From Acetomicrobium hydrogeniformans (GTDB lineage: Bacteria; Synergistota; Synergistia; Synergistales; JAFGMB01), in the NCBI GenBank assembly GCA_016841745.1, contig JAENYO010000002.1:124001-188000 (forward strand): a stretch of DNA of 64,000 nt, read 5' to 3'. Below the pieces are notes generated by a model, which was given only the letters and a program-made list of their open reading frames with translations, did not search any database and was not told where the DNA came from. How positions within the stretch are numbered: position 1 is the first letter of the stretch; each line of letters begins with the position of its first letter. The position numbers and the translations under genes are program-made. Positions 9,690 to 20,378 of this stretch are shown here, piece after piece.

Positions 9690-10115
9690 ATGAAAAAATA
9701 TTTTATTGTGCCTCTCCTTATTCTGGTCTTTGTGCTGATGGTCAGTTCTGCTTATTCTTTTCAGAATAGTGGACCTGTTCCGGAAAAAGAGGGAATATCC
9801 TATTCAAATCTGAGAGTACAGCGGATCAAGAATCCCTACGGAAGAAAAATTCCTGGAGTATTGGGAGTCCTTATCAACGGTTCGGACGAAGATTTTCAAT
9901 TTTCGGAGAGCCTGATCTTCTATGATTTTGATATGGTACCTTTGGCTTTTGCAGATATAAACATACTTATTCCGACTGGGCGTAATGTCGCCTTTGCCAG
10001 AGCCCTGAGACCTGATCCTGAATTTGGTGAAAATTTCCCCGGGGATACCTACTTTGCTATGGCCATAAAGGCATCCTACACTTCATGGGCTCCAAAGGAA
10101 GAAGAGAAGAAATAA
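9690..10115 (+). CDS. Hypothetical secreted protein
   Basis: Signal peptide MKKYFIVPLLILVFVLMVSSAYSF; RBS GGGAGGTG. Confidence 0.6.
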   Translation: MKKYFIVPLLILVFVLMVSSAYSFQNSGPVPEKEGISYSNLRVQRIKNPYGRKIPGVLGVLINGSDEDFQFSESLIFYDFDMVPLAFADINILIPTGRNVAFARALRPDPEFGENFPGDTYFAMAIKASYTSWAPKEEEKK

Positions 10116-10127
10116 AGGCTGATCGAA

Positions 10128-10418
10128 ATGAAAGAGTTGTTGATAGTTTTGTTATTGATATTCCTCCCTTCCAACCCTCTACTGGCCCAGACAGGAGAAC
10201 AGCCATGGTGGTGGGGCTTCCTGGGGATGGGATTTATGATGCTCAGTACTCTTCTGATAGTGATTATTCTGTTATGGCCCATTCTGAAGGGTTCCGGAAG
10301 ACAGGAGCCCCCTATTTACAGGACTGAGACTGTCATGGATATACTAAAGAAACGCTATGCCAGGGGAGAGATCACAAAAGAAGAGTTTTAGAAAATAGAA
10401 AACGATCTGGAGGAATAA
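10128..10418 (+). pseudogene. SHOCT-domain membrane protein interrupted by an in-frame TAG (10389-10391)
   Basis: MDILKKRYARGEITKEEF-*-KIENDLEE-*: SHOCT consensus continues in frame after the amber codon to TAA at 10416. Confidence 0.65.
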
Positions 10419-10514
10419 AAATCTGTATTTCTGAAAGGTTCAAATAGAAATTCAGATTCTACTGCTATACTGATAACCAGAATTATTATAAAGGGATAAA
10501 GGAAAACTTACAAA

Positions 10515-10844
10515 ATGGATAAAAAAGAAGGATTAACTCATAAGATCAGCATTTTCGGTTGGGGTCTGTTCCTTGTCTGGCTCGGTTTATTTCAGTGGAT
10601 GCACTTCAGGATGGGTTTTTTTCTTCTGGGTTTAGGAGCGATCATCCTTGCTGTACAGGCTTCCAGAAAATATTTTGCCCTTAAACAGGAGAATTTCTGG
10701 ATCGTGGCGGGGATCTTCTGCATTGTTGGTGGACTATGGGATCTTATCGAAACGGATCTCCCCCTTGTACCTCTCCTGCTTATAATTGCAGGTTTCGTCC
10801 TGATTCTTTCGGCTATCTGGGGCAGGGAGAGATTCCCTTTCTGA
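10515..10844 (+). CDS. Hypothetical multi-TM protein
   Basis: ORF with three or four hydrophobic segments. Confidence 0.55.
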   Translation: MDKKEGLTHKISIFGWGLFLVWLGLFQWMHFRMGFFLLGLGAIILAVQASRKYFALKQENFWIVAGIFCIVGGLWDLIETDLPLVPLLLIIAGFVLILSAIWGRERFPF

Positions 10845-10939
10845 AATGTAAATCTTTCCCTGGAAGTTGAGGGCTATATTCTTAACTGCCTTAACTGTTG
10901 AATTCCCCTTTCAGAGGGAAATAATCCGGGAGAAGTAAA

Positions 10940-12745
10940 ATGCGAAGAACAGCTTCTCTGAAGGTCATTTTTATCGTTCTCCTTTTCCTTCTTGTTCTGG
11001 CAGCCTTGATGTGGGGTTTTGTAAGGCCTGATATCTTTCAGAAAACTCCCCCTTTTTCCCGGGGAGATTATTCCTATGCTATTCATCATGCCGAAAACCG
11101 GATCAGTTATCTTATGACAGAGTATCATCTTCCCTGTTTTGCCTTTGCCATGGTGAGTGATCAGAAAGTGATCTACCAGGCAGTGCGTGGTTTTCAGGAT
11201 CTACAGCAGGGACTTGAGGCTAACCTCGACACGGTCTTTCGTTTATGTTCCATATCCAAGGTCTTTACAGCTTTGGAAATAATGCGCCTTTACGAAGAAG
11301 GACTCGTCGATATTGATCTTCCTCTCTCGAAATATATCCCTTATTTTTCCATCAAAAGCCGATTCAGGGATGAGGATCCTGTAACTCTCCGAAAAATCCT
11401 TGCCCATCGTTCAGGTCTGCCCAGAAATGGCTGCCTCCTGCCTTGGCACTGGGATGGACAGCCTGAAGTTCTCGAAGATGTTGTCCGCTCACTGAAATAT
11501 TCCTATATGGCCTATCCTCCAGGGTATCGGTACAAGTATTCAAATGTTGGATTCGACATACTTGGTCATTTGATCGAGAAAAAAAGGAAGAAATTGTTCC
11601 CTGAATATATGGACAGAGAAGTATTGCCGGATATGGAAATGGAGGAGAGCGCATTTCTCCCTGGATCTGATGATATCGGCAGAATTGCAAGGGGTTACAG
11701 TTATGGTAATGGGACATTTCTTCCCTACGGTCAATATGAATTGAACCAGATGGCGTCGGCCAACCTCCACTCAACCATTCCGGATATGTGTGATTTCATG
11801 CGTTTTCTTTTCAGGTGGGGACAGGTCGAGAAAGGGCAGAGAATCAAGGGAGAAACCCTGGAAATGATGTTTCAGCCCCAGTACTCCTGGCCTGGAGATC
11901 CCCACGAAAATGGTCTTGCCTGGCGTACAGACACTCATCGATTGTCAGAACTGACAGTTTTTCATCATGGAATATGTATGGGTACCCAGTCCCTTATTGC
12001 CCTGATGCCTGAAAAAAAACAGGGTATAGTTCTTATCTGTAACTCCTCCAGCGTAGATGATTCCATTCTTCTTGAATTTGGATTTGAAATTCTTGGGCTG
12101 ATGTTACAGACAATAGGTGGAGTACTTCCAATGTCTGAATCAGGGCAGCAACCATCAGTTTCTCCGCGAACCTTCTCCGATAAGGATCAATATGAGGGCA
12201 AATATTGTCTCGATGGTGAAATAATTGAACTTTTTGTTAGAAGTGAAGATCTGAAAGTGAAGATCGAACCTGGAGAAATGGACTTGCTCCCCCTGGAGGG
12301 GCGAAGGTTTTCCCTATCCAGTGATCTGGAATCTTTTGAAAGGTTTGGGAAAATAGAAGTGGAATTTTTCATGGATGAGATGAGCAATGACTGGATTATA
12401 CATATTTTCAGGGGAGGAATCTATACAGGTACTGCAATTAAATGTCCTGTTCTGGAAGAGACTGCCCTGGAGCAATGGAGGAAACTTGAAGGAGAATATG
12501 AGGCTTATCCCCGTTTTGAATCAAGATTTACAGGAGAGAAAAGATTTGGCCGAGCTGAAATAATGTTAAAGGATAATTTTTTACTATTGCCTTCCCACAG
12601 GGCTGTCCTGATGCCTTTAAATGATACGGAGCTTATTATAAAGGGAGGGCTCTTTGACGGAGAGACCATGCTTTATGACCCTGTTACAGGTTACATAACC
12701 TGGCAGGATGTGGTCTATTATCGACCAGGTAAACCATTCCATTGA
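10940..12745 (+). CDS. Serine hydrolase, beta-lactamase/class C family
   Basis: FRLCSISKVFTALEIM (SxxK), YKYSNVGFDILGHLIE (YxN), FHHGICMGTQS. Confidence 0.8.
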   Translation: MRRTASLKVIFIVLLFLLVLAALMWGFVRPDIFQKTPPFSRGDYSYAIHHAENRISYLMTEYHLPCFAFAMVSDQKVIYQAVRGFQDLQQGLEANLDTVFRLCSISKVFTALEIMRLYEEGLVDIDLPLSKYIPYFSIKSRFRDEDPVTLRKILAHRSGLPRNGCLLPWHWDGQPEVLEDVVRSLKYSYMAYPPGYRYKYSNVGFDILGHLIEKKRKKLFPEYMDREVLPDMEMEESAFLPGSDDIGRIARGYSYGNGTFLPYGQYELNQMASANLHSTIPDMCDFMRFLFRWGQVEKGQRIKGETLEMMFQPQYSWPGDPHENGLAWRTDTHRLSELTVFHHGICMGTQSLIALMPEKKQGIVLICNSSSVDDSILLEFGFEILGLMLQTIGGVLPMSESGQQPSVSPRTFSDKDQYEGKYCLDGEIIELFVRSEDLKVKIEPGEMDLLPLEGRRFSLSSDLESFERFGKIEVEFFMDEMSNDWIIHIFRGGIYTGTAIKCPVLEETALEQWRKLEGEYEAYPRFESRFTGEKRFGRAEIMLKDNFLLLPSHRAVLMPLNDTELIIKGGLFDGETMLYDPVTGYITWQDVVYYRPGKPFH

Positions 12746-12878
12746 GGGGAGTAGAGGGACTATACCACAGTGAGGAGAGCGGCTTTTATATTGCATTGCA
12801 GGCTGCTATGCCATATATTTAAAGCACTAAATAGCAGTTGATGATCTGAAAAAACTGTACATCTGAAAGAGGGTGAAA

Positions 12879-13946
12879 ATGATAAAACATTCCAGGAAAC
12901 CTTCGAAATCAAGGTATGGTCTGCCTCCGGGAGCACTTATCCATGTTGGTGAGAGAAAGATCGAAGAAGTGGAGATATCCTTCATCGATTACGACGGGCA
13001 GACTATTAATGAGGAGCGGATAGAACATATCCAGGAAACAGCCCGTTTTCGAGAAACACATACAGTGAGCTGGATCAATATCAATGGTCTTCACGAAATA
13101 GGAGTACTGGAAAACATAGGTAAGATCTTTGACATACATTCCCTGGTGCTTGAAGACATCCTGAATACTCAGCAGAGGCCAAAGATCGAGTCTTATGAAG
13201 GATACCTGCACATGGTTCTCAAGATGCTGGATTATAATGTTGATTCAATGGAGATCGTTTCGGAACAGGTAAGTGTGATACTCAAAAACAATCTTCTTCT
13301 ATCCTTTCAGGAGCGTCCCGGAGATGTTCTGGATCCTATAAGGGAGAGACTTAAAAAGGGTCTTGGAAAGTTGAGGAAATCCGGAGCAGATTACCTCGCC
13401 TATGCCATAGTGGATGCAATTGTGGACAGGTATTTTTACATCCTGGAGATGTTGGGCGAAAGGATAGAGGTCCTTGAAGAAGCATTACTTGCCGATCCTT
13501 CAAAGGATTCGGTTAAGGAGATATATACACTGAAACGCCAGCTCATAACCCTGAGGCATGCGGTATGGCCCCTGCGGGAGGCAGTGAATTCTCTTAGAAA
13601 AGGTGAAAGTGAGCTTGTTCAGGAAGGAACTCTCATATTTTTTGGAGACCTCCATGACCATATAATCCAGGTTATTGATACCGTTGAAAATTACCGTGAA
13701 ATGGTGGCCGGTCTTCTTGACCTCTACCTTTCCTCCGTCAGCAACAGGATGAACGAGGTTATGAAGGTCCTGACCGTTATTGCTACCTTTTTTATCCCCC
13801 TTACTTTTATAGCAGGGATCTATGGGATGAATTTCGAATTCATGCCGGAACTGGGATGGAAGTGGTCCTACCCTGTCCTTTGGGTGATCATGATAATTAT
13901 TGCAGGTTTTATGGCCTCCTGGTTCAGAAAGAAAAAATGGTTATGA
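12879..13946 (+). CDS. corA: CorA family Mg2+/Co2+ transporter
   Basis: C-terminal FFIPLTFIAGIYGMNFEFMPELGWKWSYPVLWVIMIIIA (GMN motif). Confidence 0.92.
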   Translation: MIKHSRKPSKSRYGLPPGALIHVGERKIEEVEISFIDYDGQTINEERIEHIQETARFRETHTVSWININGLHEIGVLENIGKIFDIHSLVLEDILNTQQRPKIESYEGYLHMVLKMLDYNVDSMEIVSEQVSVILKNNLLLSFQERPGDVLDPIRERLKKGLGKLRKSGADYLAYAIVDAIVDRYFYILEMLGERIEVLEEALLADPSKDSVKEIYTLKRQLITLRHAVWPLREAVNSLRKGESELVQEGTLIFFGDLHDHIIQVIDTVENYREMVAGLLDLYLSSVSNRMNEVMKVLTVIATFFIPLTFIAGIYGMNFEFMPELGWKWSYPVLWVIMIIIAGFMASWFRKKKWL

Positions 13947-14340
13947 AAAAGGACTGATTCATCCAACCAGGTTTAATGGTCAGGCTGTATATCTGAAAGA
14001 GCCTGCTTGATGGAGGAGTAATCAACAAGTTTTCCGTACTTTTTCCTCCAGCCGGCTCTTTCATAGCACCAATCGTCGTTTTTACTGTAAGATCTATCCC
14101 CTGGTATCCCTGGAACAACGGAATTCCCTTTATTATTGTTCTCAACACATTATTTATATTTCAGTTTACATCTACTCCATCAGAGCTGATCTTATCTGTC
14201 TTGATTATCAGTCTGTATTGTCTGAACAGACCATTACCACCAGGTTGTTACACGATCAGGGTTTTCCTGATATAGATTTATCCGGACCTTGACAGATTTT
14301 TAGATCTTGACCGAAATAAGGATGATTTTTCTATATTCGT

Positions 14341-15363
14341 TTATTCTGCTTTCTTTTCCAGGGATATCCTTGTCCGGGGAAGAACCTCAGGATACCTTTC
14401 TCTGATAAAGCCTATAAGTCCCTCCCTGACTCTACAGCGAACGTTCCAGCATTCAGAGGCGTTCTTTTAACCCATGAGTGCCCGAAGTTCAACATTAGAA
14501 CCAGTCATATTCGTTATCTGAAGACCCCAGGTCTTGCCATCCCACTCAGCCTCTTTTTCCAGGATCTTCAAGAGTTCCTTTCGAACTTCTTCAATGGGCA
14601 GAGTGTAGTCTGCATATATGTAGACAGTTCCCAGAATATCGGCAGATACCCTGGTCCAGTTCTGAAAGGGTTTTTCGAGAAAATGAGTGGTGGGTAGAAT
14701 AAGGCGGCGAAGATCCCATATCCTTACCACCACATATGTCAGGGTTATCTCTTCGATCTTCCCCCATTCATTTTCGACAACCATTACATCGTCTATCCTG
14801 ATAGGCTGAGTTATGGCAAGCTGAAGGCCGGAAAGGATGGCAGTAAGTGTCTTCTGGGCAGATAGACCCACGATCAGTCCGGCAATACCTGCTGACGCGA
14901 TCAGCGCCGTACCTGTTTTGCGAAATGTTTCGAATGTCATTAGAAGGGATATCAGACTAAGAGTAGCGATAATTATCAGAAGGATCTTTGTAAACATGTT
15001 GATCTGGGTATGCATACTTCTGGCTTTCAGGTTATCCTTATCATCGATTCTGTATCTGGTGAGAATAGCACTCTTCAGCATGAAGGTCATGTTTACCAGA
15101 AGCCATGAGACTCCCAGGATCATAGAGACTTTCATTAATTGTCGGGCCAGTGTGGCATATTCATCAGGTATTCTGAGGAGTGGAAAAAATATGTTCATTA
15201 CAATAACGGTCGATATAAGGATCAGGGATTTCAAGCACCCCTTAAGATATCTGGATTTCTCCGGTGAGAGAAGAAAGTCGGATGAAGAAAATTTTCTTTT
15301 CAGCATATAAACCAGAATAAGGATCAGTGTCAGTACTGAAATAAAAACAACAGAAGTTTTCAT
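14341..15363 (-). pseudogene. MscS-family mechanosensitive channel with in-frame TAA at complement(14467..14469)
   Basis: SAGIAGLIVGLSAQKTLTAILSGLQLAITQPIRIDDVM...NVELRALMG-*-KNASECWNVRCRVREGLIGFIRERYPEVLPRTRISLEKKAE-*; the post-stop segment matches the MscS C-terminal motif in the same frame. Confidence 0.75.
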
Positions 15364-15612
15364 GATTTTACCTTCTTTTAGAAGTGTAACAAAATGGTGA
15401 GCTAAATTATATTTTATCACTCCTGGTTATATTATCAGGCTGGAGATGGATAATATAATTGAAAAGCCTTTCCAGATTCGAGTGATCGTCCAACATGTGC
15501 TATGTTTTAAGTGGTTTTCAGGTTAAATATCATGATTCAGTAATATCAGCACTTGTCACCAAGAGGTGACAATGAGATAATTCTTTGGTTGTTTTAATTA
15601 GGAGGATTGAGT

Positions 15613-16629
15613 ATGAGAGTTACAAATATAGGAATTGCCGGCGTTGCTTGTTATCTGCCGGAGGAGTGTTTATGTAACGAGAAGCTTGTAGAAGAGTTTG
15701 GAACATGGACTTCCGAAAAGATATACCACAAGACGGGTATAAGAGAGAGACGGATCGCAAAAAAAGAACTCGTATCGGACATGGCTACAGGTGCAGCTGA
15801 AAATCTTTTTGAAAGATATCATATATCAAGAGAAGAGATCGACATGCTGATCCTGTGTACTGAAACGCCAGACTATCTCATGCCTGCAACTGCCTGTATA
15901 GTTCATGACCGTCTGGGTTTGAAGAAGAATAGCGGTGCTTTTGACTATAACCTGGGATGTTCGGGATATGTCTATGGACTGGCCCTCGCCAAATCTCTTA
16001 TAGCAGGAAATATGGCATGCAATGTACTTCTGATCACAGCAGATGTACTTACTCGCTTTATTAATCCGGGTGATAAAAGCACGAGGACCATTTTTGGTGA
16101 CGCAGCAACTGCCACTCTGGTGACAGGGTCAGGATCATCCGGCTCAATAGGAGAGTTTGTAATGGGAACCGACGGTAGCGGAGCTCCGAATCTGATCATT
16201 CCTGCGGGGGGAATGGCTATGCCGAGATCAGCAGACACGGCTGCGGAGAGAAAGAACCGATTCGGTAACATCAGGTCAAAGGATAATTTCTACATGAATG
16301 GACCCGAGGTTCTGCAGTTTTCAATGAGAGAGGTTCCAGTTGCGGTAAATGATGTTCTGGAAAAAAATGGAATCGGCATGGATAATGTTGATCTTTTTAT
16401 TTTTCACCAGGCAACAAGGCTGATGCTTGAACATCTGCGGACAGAGCTGGAAATTCCCGTGGAAAAGTTTTATATGAATATGGAAAAACTTGGAAATACC
16501 GTCAGTTCCACCATACCCCTCGCTCTTGAGCAGGCCGAAAGGGAAGGTATCCTTGAAAAGGGCAAGAAGGTTATGCTTGTAGGTTTTGGAGTTGGTTATT
16601 CCTGGGGAGCTACCATCATAGACTGGTAA
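15613..16629 (+). CDS. 3-oxoacyl-ACP synthase III family protein
   Basis: FGTWTSEKIYHKTGIRERRIA; FDYNLGCSGYVYGLALAKSLI (active Cys); FHQATRLMLEHL; NTVSSTIPLALEQA. Confidence 0.88.
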   Translation: MRVTNIGIAGVACYLPEECLCNEKLVEEFGTWTSEKIYHKTGIRERRIAKKELVSDMATGAAENLFERYHISREEIDMLILCTETPDYLMPATACIVHDRLGLKKNSGAFDYNLGCSGYVYGLALAKSLIAGNMACNVLLITADVLTRFINPGDKSTRTIFGDAATATLVTGSGSSGSIGEFVMGTDGSGAPNLIIPAGGMAMPRSADTAAERKNRFGNIRSKDNFYMNGPEVLQFSMREVPVAVNDVLEKNGIGMDNVDLFIFHQATRLMLEHLRTELEIPVEKFYMNMEKLGNTVSSTIPLALEQAEREGILEKGKKVMLVGFGVGYSWGATIIDW

Positions 16630-16675
16630 GCCGAAGGAGCCTCTGAAGGGAAATTTTGATTCTGGAGGTATTAAT

Positions 16676-17095
16676 ATGACTGGTAAAAGTATTGATCAGC
16701 TTAACGTAGGAGATAAGGCATTCTTTGAAAAAACGGTGTCTGAATCAGATGTGTATCTCTTTGCCGGAATAACAGGTGATCTTAATCCAGCCCATGTAAA
16801 TGAAGTGGAGGCTTCAGGTTCCATATTCCAGGGCAGGGTAGCCCACGGCATGCTGGTTGCCAGCTTCCTGTCTACTGTTGTAGGTATGTATCTCCCGGGT
16901 CCGGGAACGATCCTTGTAAGACAGGAACTTAAATTTCTTGGTCCTGTAAGGTTCGGAGACACTGTCCGGGCTGAAGTGGAGATAAGGGAGATCATATCCC
17001 GGAAAGAACTTGTGATCCTGAGGGCTGTTGTTATTAACCAGGACGGCAAAAAGGTTATCCAGGGTAAAGTGGTAGTAAAACCTCCCCGGAACTGA
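16676..17095 (+). CDS. MaoC-like (R)-specific enoyl-CoA hydratase
   Basis: TGDLNPAHVNEVEA...FQGRVAHGMLVASFLSTVVGMYLPGPGTILVRQELKFLGPV. Confidence 0.88.
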   Translation: MTGKSIDQLNVGDKAFFEKTVSESDVYLFAGITGDLNPAHVNEVEASGSIFQGRVAHGMLVASFLSTVVGMYLPGPGTILVRQELKFLGPVRFGDTVRAEVEIREIISRKELVILRAVVINQDGKKVIQGKVVVKPPRN

Positions 17096-17120
17096 AGCAG
17101 AAGGTCAAATATAACTCTTT

Positions 17121-17165
17121 CAGGAAGAGCTTCCTCAGGTAAATGGGGAGGCCTTCCTGTTTTTT
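17121..17165 (+). terminator. Rho-independent terminator
   Basis: CAGGAAG...GGGGAGGCCTTCCTG TTTTTT. Confidence 0.7.
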
Positions 17166-17459
17166 CAGGACTTACATCAGAACCATTGTTTACTGGATTA
17201 TTGATTTTTCTCCGACTTGAAAGATGACTTCTTTTAGTGAGATAATGCTTTCGCTTCTGCTATAGGGATATCAGTAACATATAATGACCTGACAGAAGTT
17301 TGTTTCGTATTTCCTTATACCATGATAGTTTTCCGGCAATGAGGCCTTTCCTTGAAACTCTAGTTACCTGGGGGTTGATCTGGTCTCATTTCTGGTAGAT
17401 GTTAAATTTTGCCCATACTGTTATAACACTAAAGATCTTAAGGGAGCCAAGATTCAGTA

Positions 17460-18014
17460 TTGAATGAGAGGATGGATCACATGATGGAACCGTTCGTTAT
17501 AAGTGGAGATAAAATAAATCTGCATATGCTGGGTGCAGGGGAATTGTCTTCCTGGCTTGATAATGAGGATGAGTTCTCGAAAGAATATGGTTTAACAATC
17601 GTAAAGGGGCTTGTAAATAAGAGAGTCCAGGAGGTCTTCAGACTTAAACTTGAAAAGATAGAATCTGATCCGGAAAACGTACTCTGGTATACCTACTTTG
17701 CCATCGTTCTCAGGGATACTGAAACCCTGATCGGTCTTATAGGATTCAAAGATATTCCTGACCAGGCTGGATTGTCGGAAATTGGTTATGGGATAGGTGA
17801 ATCATACAGGAACAGAGGATATGCTACTGAGGCAGTCAGCCTTCTGGTGGATTGGGTTTTCTGTAATACAGATTTGAGAACTATTTTTGCCCAGACAGAT
17901 ATCAATAACATACCCTCTGGTAAAGTCCTGGAAAAGGCTGGGTTTTCCATGCAGAGGCAGGACGGGAATATGTTTGAGTGGAAGCAGGAGAGATCTCCAT
18001 CACCAGTTCTGTAA
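17460..18014 (+). CDS. GNAT family N-acetyltransferase
   Basis: EIGYGIGESYRNRGYATEAVSLLVDWVF...IFAQTDINNIPSGKVLEKAGF. Confidence 0.88.
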   Translation: MNERMDHMMEPFVISGDKINLHMLGAGELSSWLDNEDEFSKEYGLTIVKGLVNKRVQEVFRLKLEKIESDPENVLWYTYFAIVLRDTETLIGLIGFKDIPDQAGLSEIGYGIGESYRNRGYATEAVSLLVDWVFCNTDLRTIFAQTDINNIPSGKVLEKAGFSMQRQDGNMFEWKQERSPSPVL

Positions 18015-18083
18015 CAGAAGTAAGGAGTAATAATAAAATCTGTCTGTGGCTGTTTTCACGTAGGAACACATTATTAGCAGAAA

Positions 18084-18125
18084 ACATTTCAAGGGGGGCA
18101 AAATGCCCCCCTTGAAATGTTTTTA
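18084..18125. terminator. Bidirectional terminator between converging genes
   Basis: 17-bp perfect stem ACATTTCAAGGGGGGCA aaa TGCCCCCCTTGAAATGT TTTT. Confidence 0.85.
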
Positions 18126-18139
18126 AACTATAGGTAATT

Positions 18140-20206
18140 CTAAGGCTTGCTTTTCAAAAGGATCAGTAGTGGTGCTATCAGGAGTATCATGTTATGGAAT
18201 CCGGAGATCGAAGAACATCCCCCTCCTCCGCCTCCTGAAGTGACAAGATCTGGATTACCGTCTTCTGCCTTTGTGGTGAAGTGAAGTATATCTCCCTCGA
18301 TCGTCGAGGAAACAAGATCCCTTTCAGGATCCGAAAAATGTGTGACCACTCTCCAGTAATATGTCGTATCATAGTCCAGGCCTGTAACGTTTAAGGAAGA
18401 AAATGACGTGCCAGAGACAATAAGGACATTGCTGTTCATTGATGTGACAGCATCCTCATCAGAGCTGAAATAGACATCAAAGGTTGATCCCTCCATGTCA
18501 TAGGTCCAGGACAGTGTTAGTTCTGTATTTTGGGCGGTAGCATTATTGACAGGGGAGTTATCGTATGCTTTCAGTGTTACCGTTTTCAGTCTCCATGTTG
18601 TCCCTATGGTAGATGTTTCCCCGCTGTGAAGGTCTACTCTCCAGAAATAACAGGTATCATAGGAAAGCTTGTAGCCAAGATCTTCTTCAATGTCTGGTAG
18701 TCCTGTTGAAGATGCGGCTGGATCTTTCGATATTTTCACAAAGGTATCATCAGTTGCCCCGAACCATAGATCATATGAAACAGGATCCAGAGCGCTATCC
18801 CATGAAAGAACAACATCAAAGGCGACGTGTTCCTCCCCGTTTTCCGGGTCGGGGCCATATGTCATATCAGCTATTACTGAGGGAGAAAGAACTTTTCCAG
18901 CCATGACATTTACTGGTTCATCTTCATAGGTTGAGGATGCCAGATCAGATAAAGGCACTAGAATGTAATCATCTTCTGTTCCCCTATAGTCGGACAGGAA
19001 GGAAGTAGTAACATTTACTCCGCCAATGGCATTGATAAGAAGATTTCTCACTTCCCAGTATTCCAGGGTCGGTTCAATAGCCCATACCAGGCCTGCAATA
19101 CCTGCAGTGAATGGACCGGCAAAGGAAGTTCCATCCACAGTTACGTATGATCCTGTCCGATCTGTGGTGTAGATGGAAGATCCGGGAGCAGCTACTTCAA
19201 CCCGGAGATCTCCATAATTGGAAAATCCTGAAAGGACCCCGTTGCTTCCTGCAGAGGCTGCAGCGACATAATTATTAGATTCGTTCCATGTGGGATAGAC
19301 ATATATCACATCTGCATCGATTCCGTCATTGCCTGCAGAACCAACAAAGAGGATTTCGTGATCTTTAAGATTTGTGAAGAGAACATCAAAAAAATCGGCC
19401 AGTTCATTATCAGAAGTCAGGGATGCGCTGGAATTATAACTCAGGTTGATGATGATATTTGTTCCAGCCAGATCTCCTTCTTTCAGTCCCATAATATAGT
19501 CACATGCCGCTGTGAGACAGCTGATTGAAAGGCCGCCGCTGTTCGTTGCTGATCTTATGGGAACCACCTTGAGGGATGATGCAACCCCTGTAGTGGAACC
19601 CACGATGATTCCCGTTACTTCAGAACCATGGCCCTGGTAGTCAGTGACTATATCATCGGAGTCAACTCCGCCAAGGTATGTGTCGTAGAAATGTCTGGCA
19701 TAGGTCATATCAAGATTATCAGTCAGATCCGGATGGTCCGTATCTACTCCTGTATCCAGTACAAAGATCAGGACAGAGGAGGGATCGGCACCCGTTTCAA
19801 TGGCATATTCCTGCAGAGGCTGTGCCTTTAGAACGTGCCAGGGCATTTCTGATAATGACTGTTCTCTCAGATCTGTTTTCTCAGTTGAATGGTATAGCAT
19901 GACATCAGATCTTATAATAATAAGATCCGGTCTTTCGCTTCTCAGCTTTGCGGCTGTTCCCGCCTCCAGATCGGTCATGGCAGCTCCCAGGAAAGGGTAA
20001 GTCTGCTTTATTTTTTCAGGAGCTATGCCAGCCTTTATCAGCTTGTAGGAAGCGCTCTTTTCAAGAGTCGTTCTACCTGAAAGCACATCCAACGGTCGGG
20101 AAAGAACAAGATAGCTGTCAGCCCATGATGGAAGTGTCAAAAAGATCAGGATAAGAATAGTCAGAATTGAACGGGTAAGGGTAGATCTTTCCTTCAATGC
20201 ACTCAC
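18140..20206 (-). CDS. S8 subtilisin-like serine protease with Synergist-CTERM tail
   Basis: VLDTGVDTDHPDL (Asp), GHGSEVTGII (His), GTSFAGPFTAGIAG (Ser); C-terminus SGGGGGGCSSISGFHNMILLIAPLLILLKSKP. Confidence 0.9.
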   Translation of the reverse strand: MSALKERSTLTRSILTILILIFLTLPSWADSYLVLSRPLDVLSGRTTLEKSASYKLIKAGIAPEKIKQTYPFLGAAMTDLEAGTAAKLRSERPDLIIIRSDVMLYHSTEKTDLREQSLSEMPWHVLKAQPLQEYAIETGADPSSVLIFVLDTGVDTDHPDLTDNLDMTYARHFYDTYLGGVDSDDIVTDYQGHGSEVTGIIVGSTTGVASSLKVVPIRSATNSGGLSISCLTAACDYIMGLKEGDLAGTNIIINLSYNSSASLTSDNELADFFDVLFTNLKDHEILFVGSAGNDGIDADVIYVYPTWNESNNYVAAASAGSNGVLSGFSNYGDLRVEVAAPGSSIYTTDRTGSYVTVDGTSFAGPFTAGIAGLVWAIEPTLEYWEVRNLLINAIGGVNVTTSFLSDYRGTEDDYILVPLSDLASSTYEDEPVNVMAGKVLSPSVIADMTYGPDPENGEEHVAFDVVLSWDSALDPVSYDLWFGATDDTFVKISKDPAASSTGLPDIEEDLGYKLSYDTCYFWRVDLHSGETSTIGTTWRLKTVTLKAYDNSPVNNATAQNTELTLSWTYDMEGSTFDVYFSSDEDAVTSMNSNVLIVSGTSFSSLNVTGLDYDTTYYWRVVTHFSDPERDLVSSTIEGDILHFTTKAEDGNPDLVTSGGGGGGCSSISGFHNMILLIAPLLILLKSKP

Positions 20207-20333
20207 TCTCCAGTTTTAAAATAATGGTACAGTCTCCTGAACAACCACTGGTTAAGTCTTTTCTTTTTTAATTCTAATGGAAAAAAATTATAAAGCCATG
20301 ATCTTCATAAAAAATATTCACTGAATATAAAAA

Positions 20334-20356
20334 GGAAGGGGCTTAAAGCCCCTTCC
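20334..20356 (-). terminator. Terminator hairpin downstream of 20379..23072
   Basis: GGAAGGGGCTT/AAGCCCCTTCC. Confidence 0.7.
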
Positions 20357-20378
20357 AAAGTGTGTTTTTAAAACCAGG

